DNA of 64,000 nt from Bolinopsis microptera (lineage: Eukaryota > Ctenophora > Tentaculata > Lobata > Bolinopsidae), in the NCBI RefSeq assembly GCF_026151205.1, contig NC_087076.1, forward strand, positions 558,001 to 622,000, given 5' to 3'. Position numbers and translations under genes: made by a program. A model generated the notes under the pieces. That model did no database searches. It saw only the letters and a program-made list of their open reading frames with translations, and was not told where the DNA came from. Shown here piece by piece: positions 37,201 through 52,200 of this stretch; within the stretch, counting starts at the first letter, position 1, and every line of letters begins with the position of its first letter.

Positions 37201-40200
37201 ACTGTCCTATTAATTAAATACCCTGCTACTCCTTCCATTACATACCTTGGTAACTGTCCTAATAATTAAATACCCTGCTGCTCCTTCCATTACATACCTT
37301 GGTAACTGTCCTAATAATTAAATACCCTGCTACTCCTTCCATTACATACCTTGGTAACTGTCCTAATAATTAAATACCCTGCTACTCCTTCCATTACATA
37401 CCTTGGTAACTGTCCTATAATTAAATACCCTGCTACTCCTTCCATTACATACCTTGGTAACTGTCCTAATAATTAAATACCCTGCTACTCCTTCCATTAC
37501 ATACCTTGGTAACTGTCCTAATAATTAAATACCCTGCTACTCCTTCCATTACATACCTTGGTAAACTGTTCTGATAATTAAATACCCTGCTACTCCTTCC
37601 ATTACATACCTTGGTAACTGTCCTGATAATTAAATACCCTGCTACTCCTTCCATTACATACCTTGGTAACTGTCCTATTAATTAAATACCCTGCTACTCC
37701 TTCCATTACATACCTTGGTAACTGTCCTAATAATTAAATACCCTGCTACTCCTTCCATTACATACCTTGGTAACTGTCCTAATAATTAAATACCCTGCTA
37801 CTCCTTCCATTACATACCTTGGTAACTGTCCTAATAATTAAATACCCTGCTACTCCTTCCATTACATACCTTGGTAACTGTTCTATTAATTAAATACCCT
37901 GCTACTCCTTCCATTACATACCTTGGTAACTGTCCTGATAATTAAATACTCTGCTACTCCTTCCATTACATACCTTGGTAACTGTCCTAATAATTAAATA
38001 CCCTGCTACTCCTTCCATTACATACCTTGGTAACTGTCCTAATAATTAAATACCCTGCTACTCCTTCCATTACATACCTTGGTTACTGTCCTAATAATTA
38101 AATACACTGCTACTCCTTCCATTACATACCTTGGTAACTGTCCTAATAATTAAATACCCTGCTACTCCTTCCATTACATACCTTGGTAACTGTCCTGATA
38201 ATTAAATACCCTGCTACTCCTTCCATTACATACCTTGGTAACTGTCCTAATAATTAAATACCCTGCTGCTCCTTCCATTACGTTCTTTTTCCGGGATTGT
38301 TGAGTGGCATTTGCGGTTCAGTTTAACGAATTCATGCAATAAACTCAGCTCATCCAGCCGCCCCCCCTCCCCCTCCCCCTCCCCCTCCCCCTCCCCCTCC
38401 CCCTCCCCCTCCCTCCCTCCCTCCCCTCCCTCCCTCCCCCTCCCCCTCCCTCCCCTCCCCCCCTCCCCCCCCCCCCCTCTCTCCCCCCTCAGCTACCCGG
38501 GGAGATGGATATAATATATTTGTGGTCTCATTACACAGTGTATATATAATATGACACAGTGCTTCCTGATATTTATAGAATTATACCCGGTTATTCCCCG
38601 ACCAGATGTCGGAACGTGACAATTTAAAATATGGATGAAAATTGAAAATCCGTAAGACCAACCTCTGATCTCCACTGCCGAATATAAGAAATAGCGAACA
38701 TCTGTCCCCGTTCGTCAATATCCCAACATTGAGCAGAATCTTAAAGCAGAGGGACACTAGATCGAGATCCTGAGCGATGTCTCTGACAAGCTCCATCATA
38801 AGGTCAGGCTCGTTCAGCTGCCTCCATTCCTCACGGGACCTCCGCCGTGCTGAGGGCTCTTCTGAAGGGTTCTTGCTTTTAGTGGGCAAACAAGCGGGGG
38901 GTTCAGAGACCAGGGAGATTTTCCGGGTCTTATTAGAAAAACAACCAGAGAGAAAGCTGAACAAGCTGGCGAGGTTTCGCATACGAATTCTCTGAGAAGA
39001 AACTGGACAAAAGTGTGTGTACATTGTAATAATAGCTACTACACAGTACCTATACTGCTCCTACTGTTGTCATTCTAGTATAAATTAGTTCGTGAATTAC
39101 TTACCACCAAACAAAGATAGAATACCTATCACATGCTACACATTAAAATGTTTCTCAATTCTCGCTGCTCGAAATTATGCCTAAATAATTCTGATTGTAC
39201 TGACATGCCTTTAATATGATTAACAAGGAATTTAGGAATTTTCAAAGAAGAGACGGAATTTCCATAAGTACAAGTACAAGTACAAAGACGGAAAAGCCGA
39301 AGGTTTCTGATGAAATAAGTTTTATTTGACATCATGTTTGGCTGGCAGTGGAGTGGTCATCATAACTAATAGTGAATAGTAATAACTATCATTGTTCACC
39401 GGTGCCAGCCATATTTGGTCCAATTTCGGCTAAATTTTGCCAAATCATCTTAACATGTCCAATTCTTCAGAAAGGAGTGACGGAACAGAGCCTGTATTTT
39501 AACAGCAGCGCGAAAAAACAGGCAATATGATTACCCCCCCCCCTCCCTTAATACTTACCTCCAGGTTCGCCTGGGAGCTGTAGATTAGTCGGGAGCAGGG
39601 AGCGGATGTTGATGAGATCGTCCGAGAAGGACCTGGGGAGAAAGTTCATGTCAGTTTGTAGAATTAGTCTCATCTGGTATCATAGAGTGTAAGCAGTGTG
39701 GAAACTGAGGAAATAGTGAAATAGAGAAATAGAGAAATAGTGAAATAGTGAAGTAGTGAAGTAGTGAAGTAGTGAAATAGTGACATAGAAAAATAGTGAA
39801 ATAGTGAAATAGAAAAATAGTGAAGTAGTGAAGTAGAAAAATAGTGAAGTAGTGAAGTAGAGAAGTAATGAAATGGTGAAATAGTGAAATAGTGAAATAG
39901 AAAAATAGTGAAATAGTGAAATAGAAAAATAGTGAAGTAGTGAAGTAGAAAAATAGTGAAGTAGAGAAGTAGTGAAATGGTGAAATAGTGAAATAGAAAA
40001 ATAGTGAAATAGTGAAATAGAAAAATAGTGAAGTAGTGAAGTAGAAAAATAGTGAAGTAGTGAAGTAGAGAAGTAGTGAAGTGGTGAAATAGTGAAATAG
40101 TGAAATAGAAAAATAGTGAAATAGAAAAATAGTGAAGTAGTGAAGTAGAAAAATAGTGAAGTAGTGAAGTAGAGAAGTAGTGAAGTGGTGAAATAGTGAA

Positions 40201-43200
40201 ATAGTGAAATAGAAAAATAGTGAAATAGTGAAATAGAAAAATAGTGAAGTAGTGAAGTAGAAAAATAGTGAAGTAGTGAAGTAGAGAAGTAGTGAAATGG
40301 TGAAATAGTGACGTTTGGGCACGTTAAAACAACACAAGGGTTACGTAATACTACTGGTTACGCTGTCTAAACAGAGGAAGTTACTTTGTTACATGCTATT
40401 TACAGTTCATATCAATGTTATAATATGTATTATTGTGGGTGTCTGCTGACAGAGCTATAGCTAGGAAGCTTAATAACGAGTCCAGGCTTATATTATTAGT
40501 TATTCATTGCAGTTACCATAACCCACCTCACAAATCACAATACACAGTACCTTCAGGTACCTATACTACAGGTACCTATACAGTACCTATACTACAGGTA
40601 GCTATATACAGGTACCTATATACAGTACCTATACTACAGGTAGCTATATACAGGTACCTATATACAGTACCTATACTACAGGTAGCTATATACAGGTACC
40701 TATATACAGTACCTATACTACAGGTAGCTATATACAGGTACCTATATACAATACCTATACTACAGGTAGCTATATACAGGTACCTATATACAGTACCTAT
40801 ACTGCAGGTACCTACACACAGTACCTATACTACAGGTACCTACACACAGTACCTACACAGTACCTATACTGCAGGTACCTACACAGTACCTACACAGTAC
40901 CTATACTTCAGGTACCTATATACAGTACCTATACTACAGGTACCTATATACAGTACCTATACTACAGGTACCTATATACAATACCTATACTACAGGTAGC
41001 TATATACAGTACCTATATACAGTACCTACACAGTACCTACACACAGTACCTATACTACAGGTACCTATACTTCAGGTACCTATACTACAGGTACCTATAC
41101 TACAGGTACCTACACACAGTACCTACACAGTACCTATACTGCAGGTACCTACACAGTACCTACACAGTACCTATACTTCAGGTACCTATATACAGTACCT
41201 ATACTACAGGTACCTATATACAATACCTATACTACAGGTAGCTATATACAGGTACCTATATACAATACCTATACTACAGGTACCTATATACAATACCTAT
41301 ACTACAGGTACCTATATACAGTACCTATACTACAGGTAGCTATATACAGTACCTATATACAGTACCTACACAGTACCTACACACAGTACCTATACTACAG
41401 GTACCTATACTTCAGGTACCTATACTACAGGTACCTATACTACAGGTACCTACACACAGTACCTACACAGTACCTATACTGCAGGTACCTACACAGTACC
41501 TACACAGTACCTATACTTCAGGTACCTATATACAGTACCTATACTACAGGTACCTATATACAATACCTATACTACAGGTAGCTATATACAGGTACCTATA
41601 TACAATACCTATACTACAGGTACCTATATACAATACCTATACTACAGGTACCTATATACAGTACCTATACTACAGGTACCTATATACAATACCTATACTA
41701 CAGGTACCTATATACAGTACCTATACTACAGGTACCTATATACAATACCTATACTACAGGTAGCTATATACAGGTACCTATATACAATACCTATACTACA
41801 GGTACCTATATACAGTACCTATACTACAGGTAGCTATATACAGTACCTATATACAGTACCTACACAGTACCTACACACAGTACCTATACTTCAGGTACCT
41901 ATACTTCAGGTACCTATACTTCAGGTACCTTTATACATTACAGGGTTGTATCTCCACAATGTACACGCTAAAATGAGGGATCTGCAAGAATTATCGGAAT
42001 GTGATTGTGACGGAGAAGTGTTGAGAGCTCTCTCAGTACAGCTCACAGAGCTGTGTGTGTAATTACAGGCGTGTAGGGTGCTGTGTGTGTAATTACAGGC
42101 GTGTAGGGTGCTGTGTGTGTAATTACAGGCGTGTAGGGTGCTGTGTGTGTGTAATTACAGGCGTGTAGGGTGCTGTGTGTGTGTAATTACAGGCGTGTAG
42201 GGTGCTGTGTGTGTGTAATTACAGGCGTGTAGGGTGCTGTGTGTGTAATTACAGGCGTGTAGGGTGCTGTGTGTGTGTGTGTAATTACAGGCGTGTAGGG
42301 TGCTGTGTGTGTGTAATTACAGGCGTGTAGGGTGCTGTGTGTGTGTAATTACAGGCGTGTAGGGTGCTGTGTGTGTGTAATTAGAGGCGTGTAGGGTGCT
42401 GTGTGTGTGTAATTAGAGGCGTGTAGGGTGCTGTGTGTGTGTGTGTAATTACAGGCGTGTAGGGTGCTGTGTGTGTGTAATTACAGGCGTGTAGGGTGCT
42501 GTGTGTGTGTAATTAGAGGCGTGTAGGGTGCTGTGTGTGTGTGTGTAATTACAGGCGTGTAGGGTGCTGTGTGTGTGTAATTACAGGCGTGTAGGGTGCT
42601 GTGTGTGTGTAATTACAGGCGTGTAGGGTGCTGTGTGTGTGTAATTACAGGCGTGTAGGGTGCTGTGTGTGTGTAATTACAGGCGTGTAGGGTGCTGTGT
42701 TTGTGTAATTACAGGCGTGTAGGGTGCTGTGTGTGTGTAATTACAGGCGTGTAGGGTGCTGTGTGTGTGTAATTACAGGCGTGTAGGGTGCTGTGTGTGT
42801 AATTACAGGCGTGTAGGGTGCTGTGTGTGTGTAATTACAGGCGTGTAGGGTGCTGTGTGTGTTTAATTACAGGCGTGTAGGGTGCTGTGTGTGTGTAATT
42901 ACAGGCGTGTAGGGTGCTGTGTGTGTGTAATTACAGGCGTGTAGGGTGCTGTGTGTGATAAAGCATTACTACTCATTAGTCTGAACTAATATACACTACT
43001 ACTGCTACTAACTATAATAGTCCGTGTAACAACGTAATATATTCACAGACTGTAACTATGACAACGAATATATACATTATACATATAGCGTAATTATGAC
43101 AAAGTATGTACACAGAGTGTAACTATGACAACATTTGTACACAGAGTGTAACTATGTCAACGTTTGTACACAGAATGTAACTATGACAACGTTTGTACAC

Positions 43201-46200
43201 AGAGTGTAACTATGACAACGTTTGTACACAGAATGTAACTATGACAACGTTTGTACACAGAGTGTAACTATGACAACGAATATATACATTATACATATAG
43301 CGTAATTATGACAAAGTATGTACACAGAGTGTAACTATGACAACATTTGTACACAGAGTGTAACTATGACAACGTTTGTACACAGAATGTAACTATGACA
43401 ACGTTTGTACACAGAGTGTAACTATGACAACGTTTGTACACAGAGTGTAACTATGACAACGTTTGTACACAGAATGTAACTATGACAAAGTATGTACACA
43501 GAGTTTAACTTTGACAACGTTTGTACACAGAGTGTAACTATGACAACGTTTGTACACAGAATGTAACTATGACAACGTTTGTACACAGAGTGTAACTATG
43601 ACAACTTTTGTACACAGAGTGTAACTATGACAACTTTTGTACACAGAGTGTAACTATGACAACGTTTTTACACAGAGTGTAACTATGACAACGAATATAT
43701 ACATTATACATATAGCGTAATTATGACAAAGTATGTACACAGAGTGTAACTATGACAACATTTGTACACAGAGTGTAACTATGACAACGTTTGTACACAG
43801 AATGTAACTATGACAACGTTTGTACACAGAGTGTAACTATGACAACGTTTGTACACAGAGTGTAACTATGACAACGTTTGTACACAGAATGTAACTATGA
43901 CAACGTTTGTACACAGAATGTAACTATGACAAAGTATGTACACAGAGTTTAACTTTGACAAAGTTTGTACACAGAGTGTAACTATGACAACGTTTGTACA
44001 CAGAATGTAACTATGACAACGTTTGTACACAGAGTGTAACTATGACAACTTTTGTACACAGAGTGTAACTATGACAACTTTTGTACACAGAGTGTAACTA
44101 TGACAACGTTTTTACACAGAGTGTAACTATGACAACGTATGCATTAGGGACGATAGGGTCGTTTTTATGATCCACCTTTTCTAGAGGACAAACCAAATTA
44201 CTAAACGCTATAACAAATCTATAGCATATTATATGCTTAAAATTTATTGGGCTACATTATATGAAGCCCAATAAATTTTGAGCATATATGCTATAGATTC
44301 GTTATAGCGTTTATTAATTTGGTTTGTCCTCTAGAAAAGGTGGGTATATGAACGACCCTATCGTCCCTAATGGGTTAAGGGGAGCTGAAGTTAAAAAACA
44401 AAATATTTGTAAAAGAACAATCGGCCGGTACTTGCAAATTAATCGTACAATTGAGAAAACATATTCTGAGATTCTGTGATTAAATTTATTTTGTTGATTA
44501 TGATGTTGTGACTAGGTGATTGCATAATTTATTGTTAATATAATATTATATTTCAGTATTATGTAACACGATGGAAATATTTTAAGCGGGCAATATCCTG
44601 TCCAAACCCTGGATATATAACATGAAGACTTTGTTGTAACTTTGTATGAAAAGCATTAATATTCTGTTTAAATGAAGGAGCATATGGCCTTGTACAATAG
44701 AGCTACAATAATTAATTACGCCATTACCCCCAAGTACCTTAATATTACCCCTGCGTACCTTAACATGACCCCTGCGTACCTTAACATTACCCCTGTGTAC
44801 CTTAATATTACCCCTGTGTACCTTAACATTACCCCTGCGTACCTTAACATTACCTCTGCGTACCTTAACATTACCCCTGCGTACCTTAACATTACCCCTG
44901 CGTACCTTAACGTTACCCCTGCGTACCTTAACGTTACCCCTGCGTACCTTAACATTACCCATGCGTACCTTAACATTACCCCTGCGTACCTTAACATTAC
45001 CCCTGCGTACCTTAACATTACCCCTGCGCACCTAAACATTACCCCTGCGTACCTTAACATTACCCCTGCGTACCTTAACATTACCCCTGCATACCTTAAC
45101 ATTACCCCTGCGTACCTTAACATTACCCCTGCGTACCTTAACATTACCCCTTCGTACCTTCACATTACCCATGCGTACCTTAACATTACCCCTGCGTACC
45201 TTAACATTACCCCTGCGTACCTTAACATTACCCCTGCGTACCTTAACATTACCCCTGCGTACCTTAACATTACCCCTGCGTACCTTAACATTACCCCTGC
45301 GTACCTTAACATTACCCCTGCGTACCTTAACATTACCCCTGCGTACCTTAACATTACCCCTGCGTACCTTAACATTACCCCTGCGTACCTTAACATTACC
45401 CCTGCGTACCTTAACATTACCCCTGCGTACCTTAACATTACCCCTGCGTACCTTAACATTACCCCTGCGTACCTTAACATTACCCCTGCGTACCTTAACA
45501 TTACCCCTGCGTACCTTAACATTACCCATGCGTACCTTAACATTACCCCTGCGTACCTTAACATTACCCCTGCGTACCTTAACATTACCCCTGCGTACCT
45601 TAACATTACCCCTGCGTACCTTAACATTACCCCTGCGTACCTTAACATTACCCCTGCGTACCTTAACATTACCCCTGCGTACATTAACATTACCCCTGCG
45701 TACCTTAACATTACCCCTGCGTACCTTAACATTACCCATCGACTTACGACTCGACTTAGGGCGACTTCAACGTCCGAACAGAGATAGTTTTATTCCAAAT
45801 CTGTCTATCCAGCATGAGTTTGTTAATCTCCTTGCTGTTGTCAAGCCCCGTGTCCTTCCTATCCGAAGGATGTCAATATAATATGTGAGGTTTGGTCTTC
45901 CCCGCGTACCTTAACATTACCCCTGTGTACCTTTATATTACCCCTGCGTACCTTAACATTACCCATGTGTTATTGCTGCGTACCTTAATATTACCCATGC
46001 GTACCTTAACATTACCCATGCGTACCTTAACATTACCCATGCGTACCTTAACATTACCCATGCGTACCTTAACATTACCCCTGCGCACTTTAACATTACC
46101 CCTGCGTACCTTAACATTACCCCTGCACTGCGTACCTTAACATTACCCATGCGTACCTTAACATTACCCCTGCGCACCTTAACATTACCCCTGCGTACCA

Positions 46201-49200
46201 TAACATTACCCCTGCGTACCTTAACATTACCCCTGCGTACCTTAACATTACCTCTGTGTTATTGCTGTGTACCTTAATCACCTTGTTAACGACGCAAAAT
46301 ATTCTTTCACAAATTGTGGCTGATAGTACAAATGTTTCAGACAGAAAGTGAGTATTATTGATGCATACAAAAACCTACTAAAGTGTTGCAATCTGTAATA
46401 CGTTATAACCAAGAACTACGTGCTCACATGACTAGCCCACGTGCTCACATGACTAGCCCACGTGCTCACATGACTAGCCCACGTGTTGAGCTGCTCACTA
46501 ATTGAAGTCCTTGGATCGAGCACGCGAAATGGTCTAACAGCTCTGTCGCTATTGTCAGGGTCGTGCTAATGGACATTACTCCAGTGTTATTGTTTTTATC
46601 TTTTTTGTAGACTGATAAATTGTAACCCGTTCTAGCACACAGTGTTATGAATATTGCGGCAACTATGACGTACGCTCGCTGTCCCCACCCCTCTATCTCT
46701 CCCTGCCCCTCTATCTCTCTTTGTCCCTCTTTCTCTCTTTGTCCCTCTATCTCTCTTTGTCCCTCTATCTCTCCCTGCCCCTTTATCTCTCCCTGCCCCT
46801 CTATCTCTCTTTGTCCCTCTTTCTCTCTTTGTCCCTCTATCTCTCCCTGCCCCTCTATCTCTCCATGTCCCCTCTATCTTTCCCTGCCCCTCTATCTCTC
46901 CCTGCCCCTTTATCTCTCCCTGCCCCTCTATCTCTCCATGTCCCTTTATCTCTCCCTGCCCCTTTATCTCTCCCTGCCCCTCTATCTCTCTTTGTCCCTC
47001 TTTCTCTCTTTGTCCCTCTATCTCTCCCTGCCCCTCTATCTCTCCATGTCCCCTTCATCTCTCCCCACCCCTCTATCTCTCCCTGCCCCTCTATCTCTCC
47101 CCACCCCTCTATCTCTCCATGTCCCCTTTATCTCTCCCCACCCCTCTATCTCCCCCTGCCCCTCTATCTCTCCATGTCCCTCTATCTCTCCATGTCCCCT
47201 TTCTCTCCCTGCCCCTCTATCTCTCCCTGCCCCTTTATCTCGTCTTGTCCCTCTATCTCTCCATGTCCCCTTATCTCTCGCTGCCCCTCTATCTTTCTTT
47301 GTCCCTTTATCTCTCCAATCTTCATGTCCCCTTATCTCTGAATCTCTCCCTACTCCTCTATCTCTCCCTCTATCTCTCTCTGCCCCCCTATCCCTCCCTG
47401 CCCCTCTATCTCTCTCTGCCCCTCTATCTCTCCCTCTATCTCTCTCTCCCTCTATCTCTCTCTCTCCCTCTATCTCTCTGCCCCTCTATTTTGTGAAACG
47501 CTTTGGGGGTGTGATGAATGAAAGGTACGATATTGCTCATATGACATCTTTTTAAAATTAACATCATGCAAACTTAGAAACTGTTTCTAAATGACTGGAC
47601 TATAGAAACTGTAGTCTCAGAGGCTATTTTTCTTAATGGCAACATGCACGCATTTCCCACAAACATGCCTGATTATACAAAATATACCGCCATTTAAATT
47701 GATACCTTTTAGACCCTTTTAGACCCTTTTAGAGGACAAGAGAACACTTATTTGCTAAGGTGTCTAACCACTAACAATGTGTTTAGTAGTTTAGTGGTTA
47801 GTAACCACATTAATTGTGCACTGTTTAATATTGTGCACTGTTTACTATTGTGTACTGTTTAATATTGTGCACTGTTTACAATTGTGTACTGTTTACTATT
47901 GTGCACTGTTTAATATTGTGCACTGTTTACAATTGTGCACTGTTCACAATTGTGCACTGTTTACTATTTAATCATTGATATATGAAACATTGTCACTCTT
48001 AAATATTAAAAGAGCAATATCCAAGAAAAGTAATTTATTAATAGAAATTAATAAAGGAGATGTTGTCATTAGAACTTATCAGTAGTCACAGTATAGCCAG
48101 CTAGTTAGAGCACATTTCACACTATCAGTAAAGATAAAGTCGCATCTTAATACAGACACATTGGCAAATCTTAATAATGTTACCCAGGTTACTAGGAAGT
48201 GAGACCGTAGAAGATACAAATCAACAAGTATTGTACACCAAGCCGCGAGAAGAGTTGACTCGGTTTGAGATAGACACAGAAATCACACTAGCACTAATCA
48301 TCTGACCCCTTTACCTTGCTTCATGGAAGTCAAACGTTCCCATTATCTCACTTTTATTTGTGCGAATTTATATAAAAACGACAAAACGACAAAAGCTTGC
48401 CGATCAAAACACTATACTAAGAAGCTTCCATATTCTAAAATAAATATTTTATTGGTGGGGGGGGGGGGGGCACTTCCCCCCTTTACTAGATGGGGGGGGG
48501 GCCGGGGGGACATGTCCCCCCTTTACTAGATGGGGGGGGGGGGAGGCGGGGGCACTTCCCTCCTTGACTAGATGGGGGGGGGGGGGCGGGGGGACATGTC
48601 CCCCCTTTACTAGATGCAATAGTCTTATCTATTAGTCAACGAAGAAAATTGTTTCGGCTACATCTCAATATTTTGAGTGCCATGTGGAGCGCAACTTCCA
48701 TGTAGCAGGGTAAATATAAGATCACTCAATAGCTCACTCATTCACCGTGCGTTACGATCGTTACTATGGTTACTTGCCATGAGTCCCGCCAAGTTGGTTG
48801 GTAGCTTCGTCTCGGGAAGTTAGTTCCCGTTTCCCGCGAACCATTTCCCGAGGCGAGTTGGGTGAGGGTCCGAGAAACCAAAGAGTGCCCAGACGCAAAA
48901 CCAGGAGGACAGCTGTTCCGGTTTTCGCTGCGCAGAAAGTTTGATATATATGAGAGTTACTAATGCGTTACTAATGCGTTACTAATGCGTTACTAATGAG
49001 TTATCAAAGCAATACTATTCAATTATTGATGGGTTACTAATGCTACAATGCGTCACCAACTTGTTTCACCATTTCACACGCGTTCTTGGCATAACCATCG
49101 TGCAAATTAATTAAGGGTTTATGTTTCAACTGTAGCTTTTAGGGACCTGTTATAATTTCTGGCACTATCTAGATCAATACTACATTCCCGCTCATCTGAT

Positions 49201-52200
49201 TTAACTGTACTGTTCTAAATCAATCAAGTGTACGGTCACTGTACACTCTACAGGTGACACTAAATATTGAAGTAGTTCTATAATCTAGCACACAGTTGAC
49301 AAGTAGTTCTATAATCTAGCACACAGTTGACAAGTAGTTCTATAATCTAGCACACAGTTGACAAGTAGTTCTATAATCTAGCACACAGTTGACAAGTAGT
49401 TCTATAATCTAGCACACAGTTGACAAGTAGTTCTATAATCTAGCACACAGTTGGCAAGTAGTTCTATAATCTAGCACACAGTTGACAAGTAGTTCTATAA
49501 TCTAGCACACATTTGACAGGTAGTTCTATAATCTAGCACACAGTTGGCAAGTAGTTCTATAATCTAGCACACAGTTGACAAGTAGTTCTATAATCTAGCA
49601 CACAGTTGACAGGTAGTTCTATAATCTAGCACACAGTTGACAAGTAGTTCTATAATCTAGCACACAGTTGGCAAGTAGTTCTATAATCTAGCACACAGTT
49701 GACAAGTAGTTCTATAATCTAGCACACAGTTGGCAAGTAGTTCTATAATCTAGCACACAGTTGACAAGTAGTTCTATAATCTAGCACACAGTTGACAGGT
49801 AGTTCTATAATCTAGCACACAGTTGACAGGTAGTTCTATAATCTAGCACACAGTTGACAAGTAGTTCTATAATCTAGCACACAGTTGACAAGTAGTTCTA
49901 TAATCTAGCACACAGTTGGCAAGTAGTTCTATAATCTAGCACACAGTTGACAAGTAGTTCTATAATCTAGCACACAGTTGACAAGTAGTTCTATAATCTA
50001 GCACACAGTTGACAAGTAGTTCTATAATCTAGCACACAGTTGACAAGTAGTTCTATAATCTAGCACACAGTTGACAAGTAGTTCTATAATCTAGCACACA
50101 GTTGACAAGTAGTTCTATAATCTAGCACACAGTTGACAAGTAGTTCTAAAATCTAGCACACAGTTGACAAGTAGTTCTATAATCTAGCACACAGTTGACA
50201 AGTAGTTCTATAATCTAGCACACAGTTGACAAGTAGTTCTATAATCTAGCACACAGTTGGCAAGTAGTTCTATAATCTAGCACACAGTTGACAAGTAGTT
50301 CTATAATCTAGCACACAGTTGACAAGTAGTTCTATAATCTAGCACACAGTTGACAAGTAGTTCTATAATCTAGCACACAGTTGACAAGTAGTTCTATAAT
50401 CTAGCACACAGTTGACAAGTAGTTCTATAATCTAGCACACAGTTGACAAGTAGTTCTATAATCTAGCACACAGTTGACAAGTAGTTCTATAATCTAGCAC
50501 ACAGTTGACAAGTAGTTCTATAATCTAGCACACAGTTGACAAGTAGTTCTATAATCTAGCACACAGTTGACAAGTAGTTCTATAATCTAGCACACAGTTG
50601 ACAAGTAGTTCTATAATCTAGCACACAGTTGACAAGTAGTTCTATAATCTAGCACACAGTTGACAAGTAGTTCTATAATCTAGCACACAGTTGACAAGTA
50701 GTTCTATAATCTAGCACACAGTTGACAAGTAGTTCTATAATCTAGCACACAGTTGACAAGTAGTTCTATAATCTAGCACACAGTTGACAAGTAGTTCTAT
50801 AATCTAGCACACAGTTGACAAGTAGTTCTATAATCTAGCACACAGTTGACAAGTAGTTCTATAATCTAGCACACAGTTGACAAGTAGTTCTATAATCTAG
50901 CACACAGTTGACAGGTAGTTCTATAATCTAGCACACAGTTGACAAGTAGTTCTATAATCTAGCACACAGTTGACAAGTAGTTCTATAATCTAGCACACAG
51001 TTGACAAGTAGTTCTATAATCTAGCACACAGTTGACAAGTAGTTCTATAATCTAGCACACAGTTGACAGGTAGTTCTATAATCTAGCACACAGTTGACAA
51101 GTAGTTCTATAATCTAGCACACAGTTGACAAGTAGTTCTATAATCTAGCACACAGTTGACAAGTAGTTCTATAATCTAGCACAAGTTGACAGGTAGTTCT
51201 ATAATCTAGCACACAGTTGACAAGTAGTTCTATAATCTAGCACACAGTTGACAAGTAGTTCTATAATCTAGCACACAGTTGACAAGTAGTTCTATAATCT
51301 AGCACACAGTTGACAAGTAGTTCTATAATCTAGCACACAGTTGACAAGTAGTTCTATAATCTAGCACACAGTTGACAAGTAGTTCTAAAATCTAGCAAAC
51401 AGTTGACAAGTAGTTCTATAATCTAGCACACAGTTGACAAGTAGTTCTATAATCTAGCACACAGTTGACAAGTAGTTCTATAATCTAGCACACAGTTGAC
51501 AAGTAGTTCTATAATCTAGCACACAGTTGACAAGTAGTTCTATAATCTAGCACACAGTTGACAAGTAGTTCTATAATCTAGCACACAGTTGGCAAGTAGT
51601 TCTATAATCTAGCACACAGTTGACAAGTAGTTCTATAATCTAGCACACAGTTGACAAGTAGTTCTATAATCTAGCACACAGTTGGCAAGTAGTTCTATAA
51701 TCTAGCACACAGTTGACAGGTAGTTCTATAATCTAGCACACAATTGGCAAGTAGTTCTATAATCTAGCAAACAGTTGACGAGTAGTTCTATAATCTAGCA
51801 CACAGTTTACAAGTAGTTCTAAAATCTAGCACACAGTTGACAAGTAGTTCTATAATCTAGCACACAGTTGGCAAGTAGTTCTATAATCTAGCACACAGTT
51901 GACAAGTAGTTCTATAATCTAGCACACAGTTGACAAGTAGTTCTATAATCTAGCACACAGTTGACAGGTAGTTCTATAATCTAGCACACAGTTGACAAGT
52001 AGTTCTATAATCTAGCACACAGTTGACAAGTAGTTCTATAATCTAGCACACAGTTGACAAGTAGTTCTATAATCTAGCACACAGTTGACAAGTAGTTCTA
52101 TAATCTAGCACACAGTTGACAAGTAGTTCTATAATCTAGCACACAGTTGACAAGTAGTTCTATAATCTAGCACACAGTTGACAAGTAGTTCTATAATCTA

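Noticed and set aside
44672-45787. 371-codon frame of LNITPAY repeats and several overlapping frames
   Set aside because: 21-bp period makes many frames open at once; variants are replacement changes and unique sequence interrupts the array.
44722-46275. Interstitial telomere
   Set aside because: TTACCCC-like words occur, but the unit is 21 bp and does not match a telomeric repeat.
46647-47555. 302-codon Ser/Pro/Leu-rich frame
   Set aside because: Polypyrimidine 18-bp array open in several frames with replacement variants; no coding signature.
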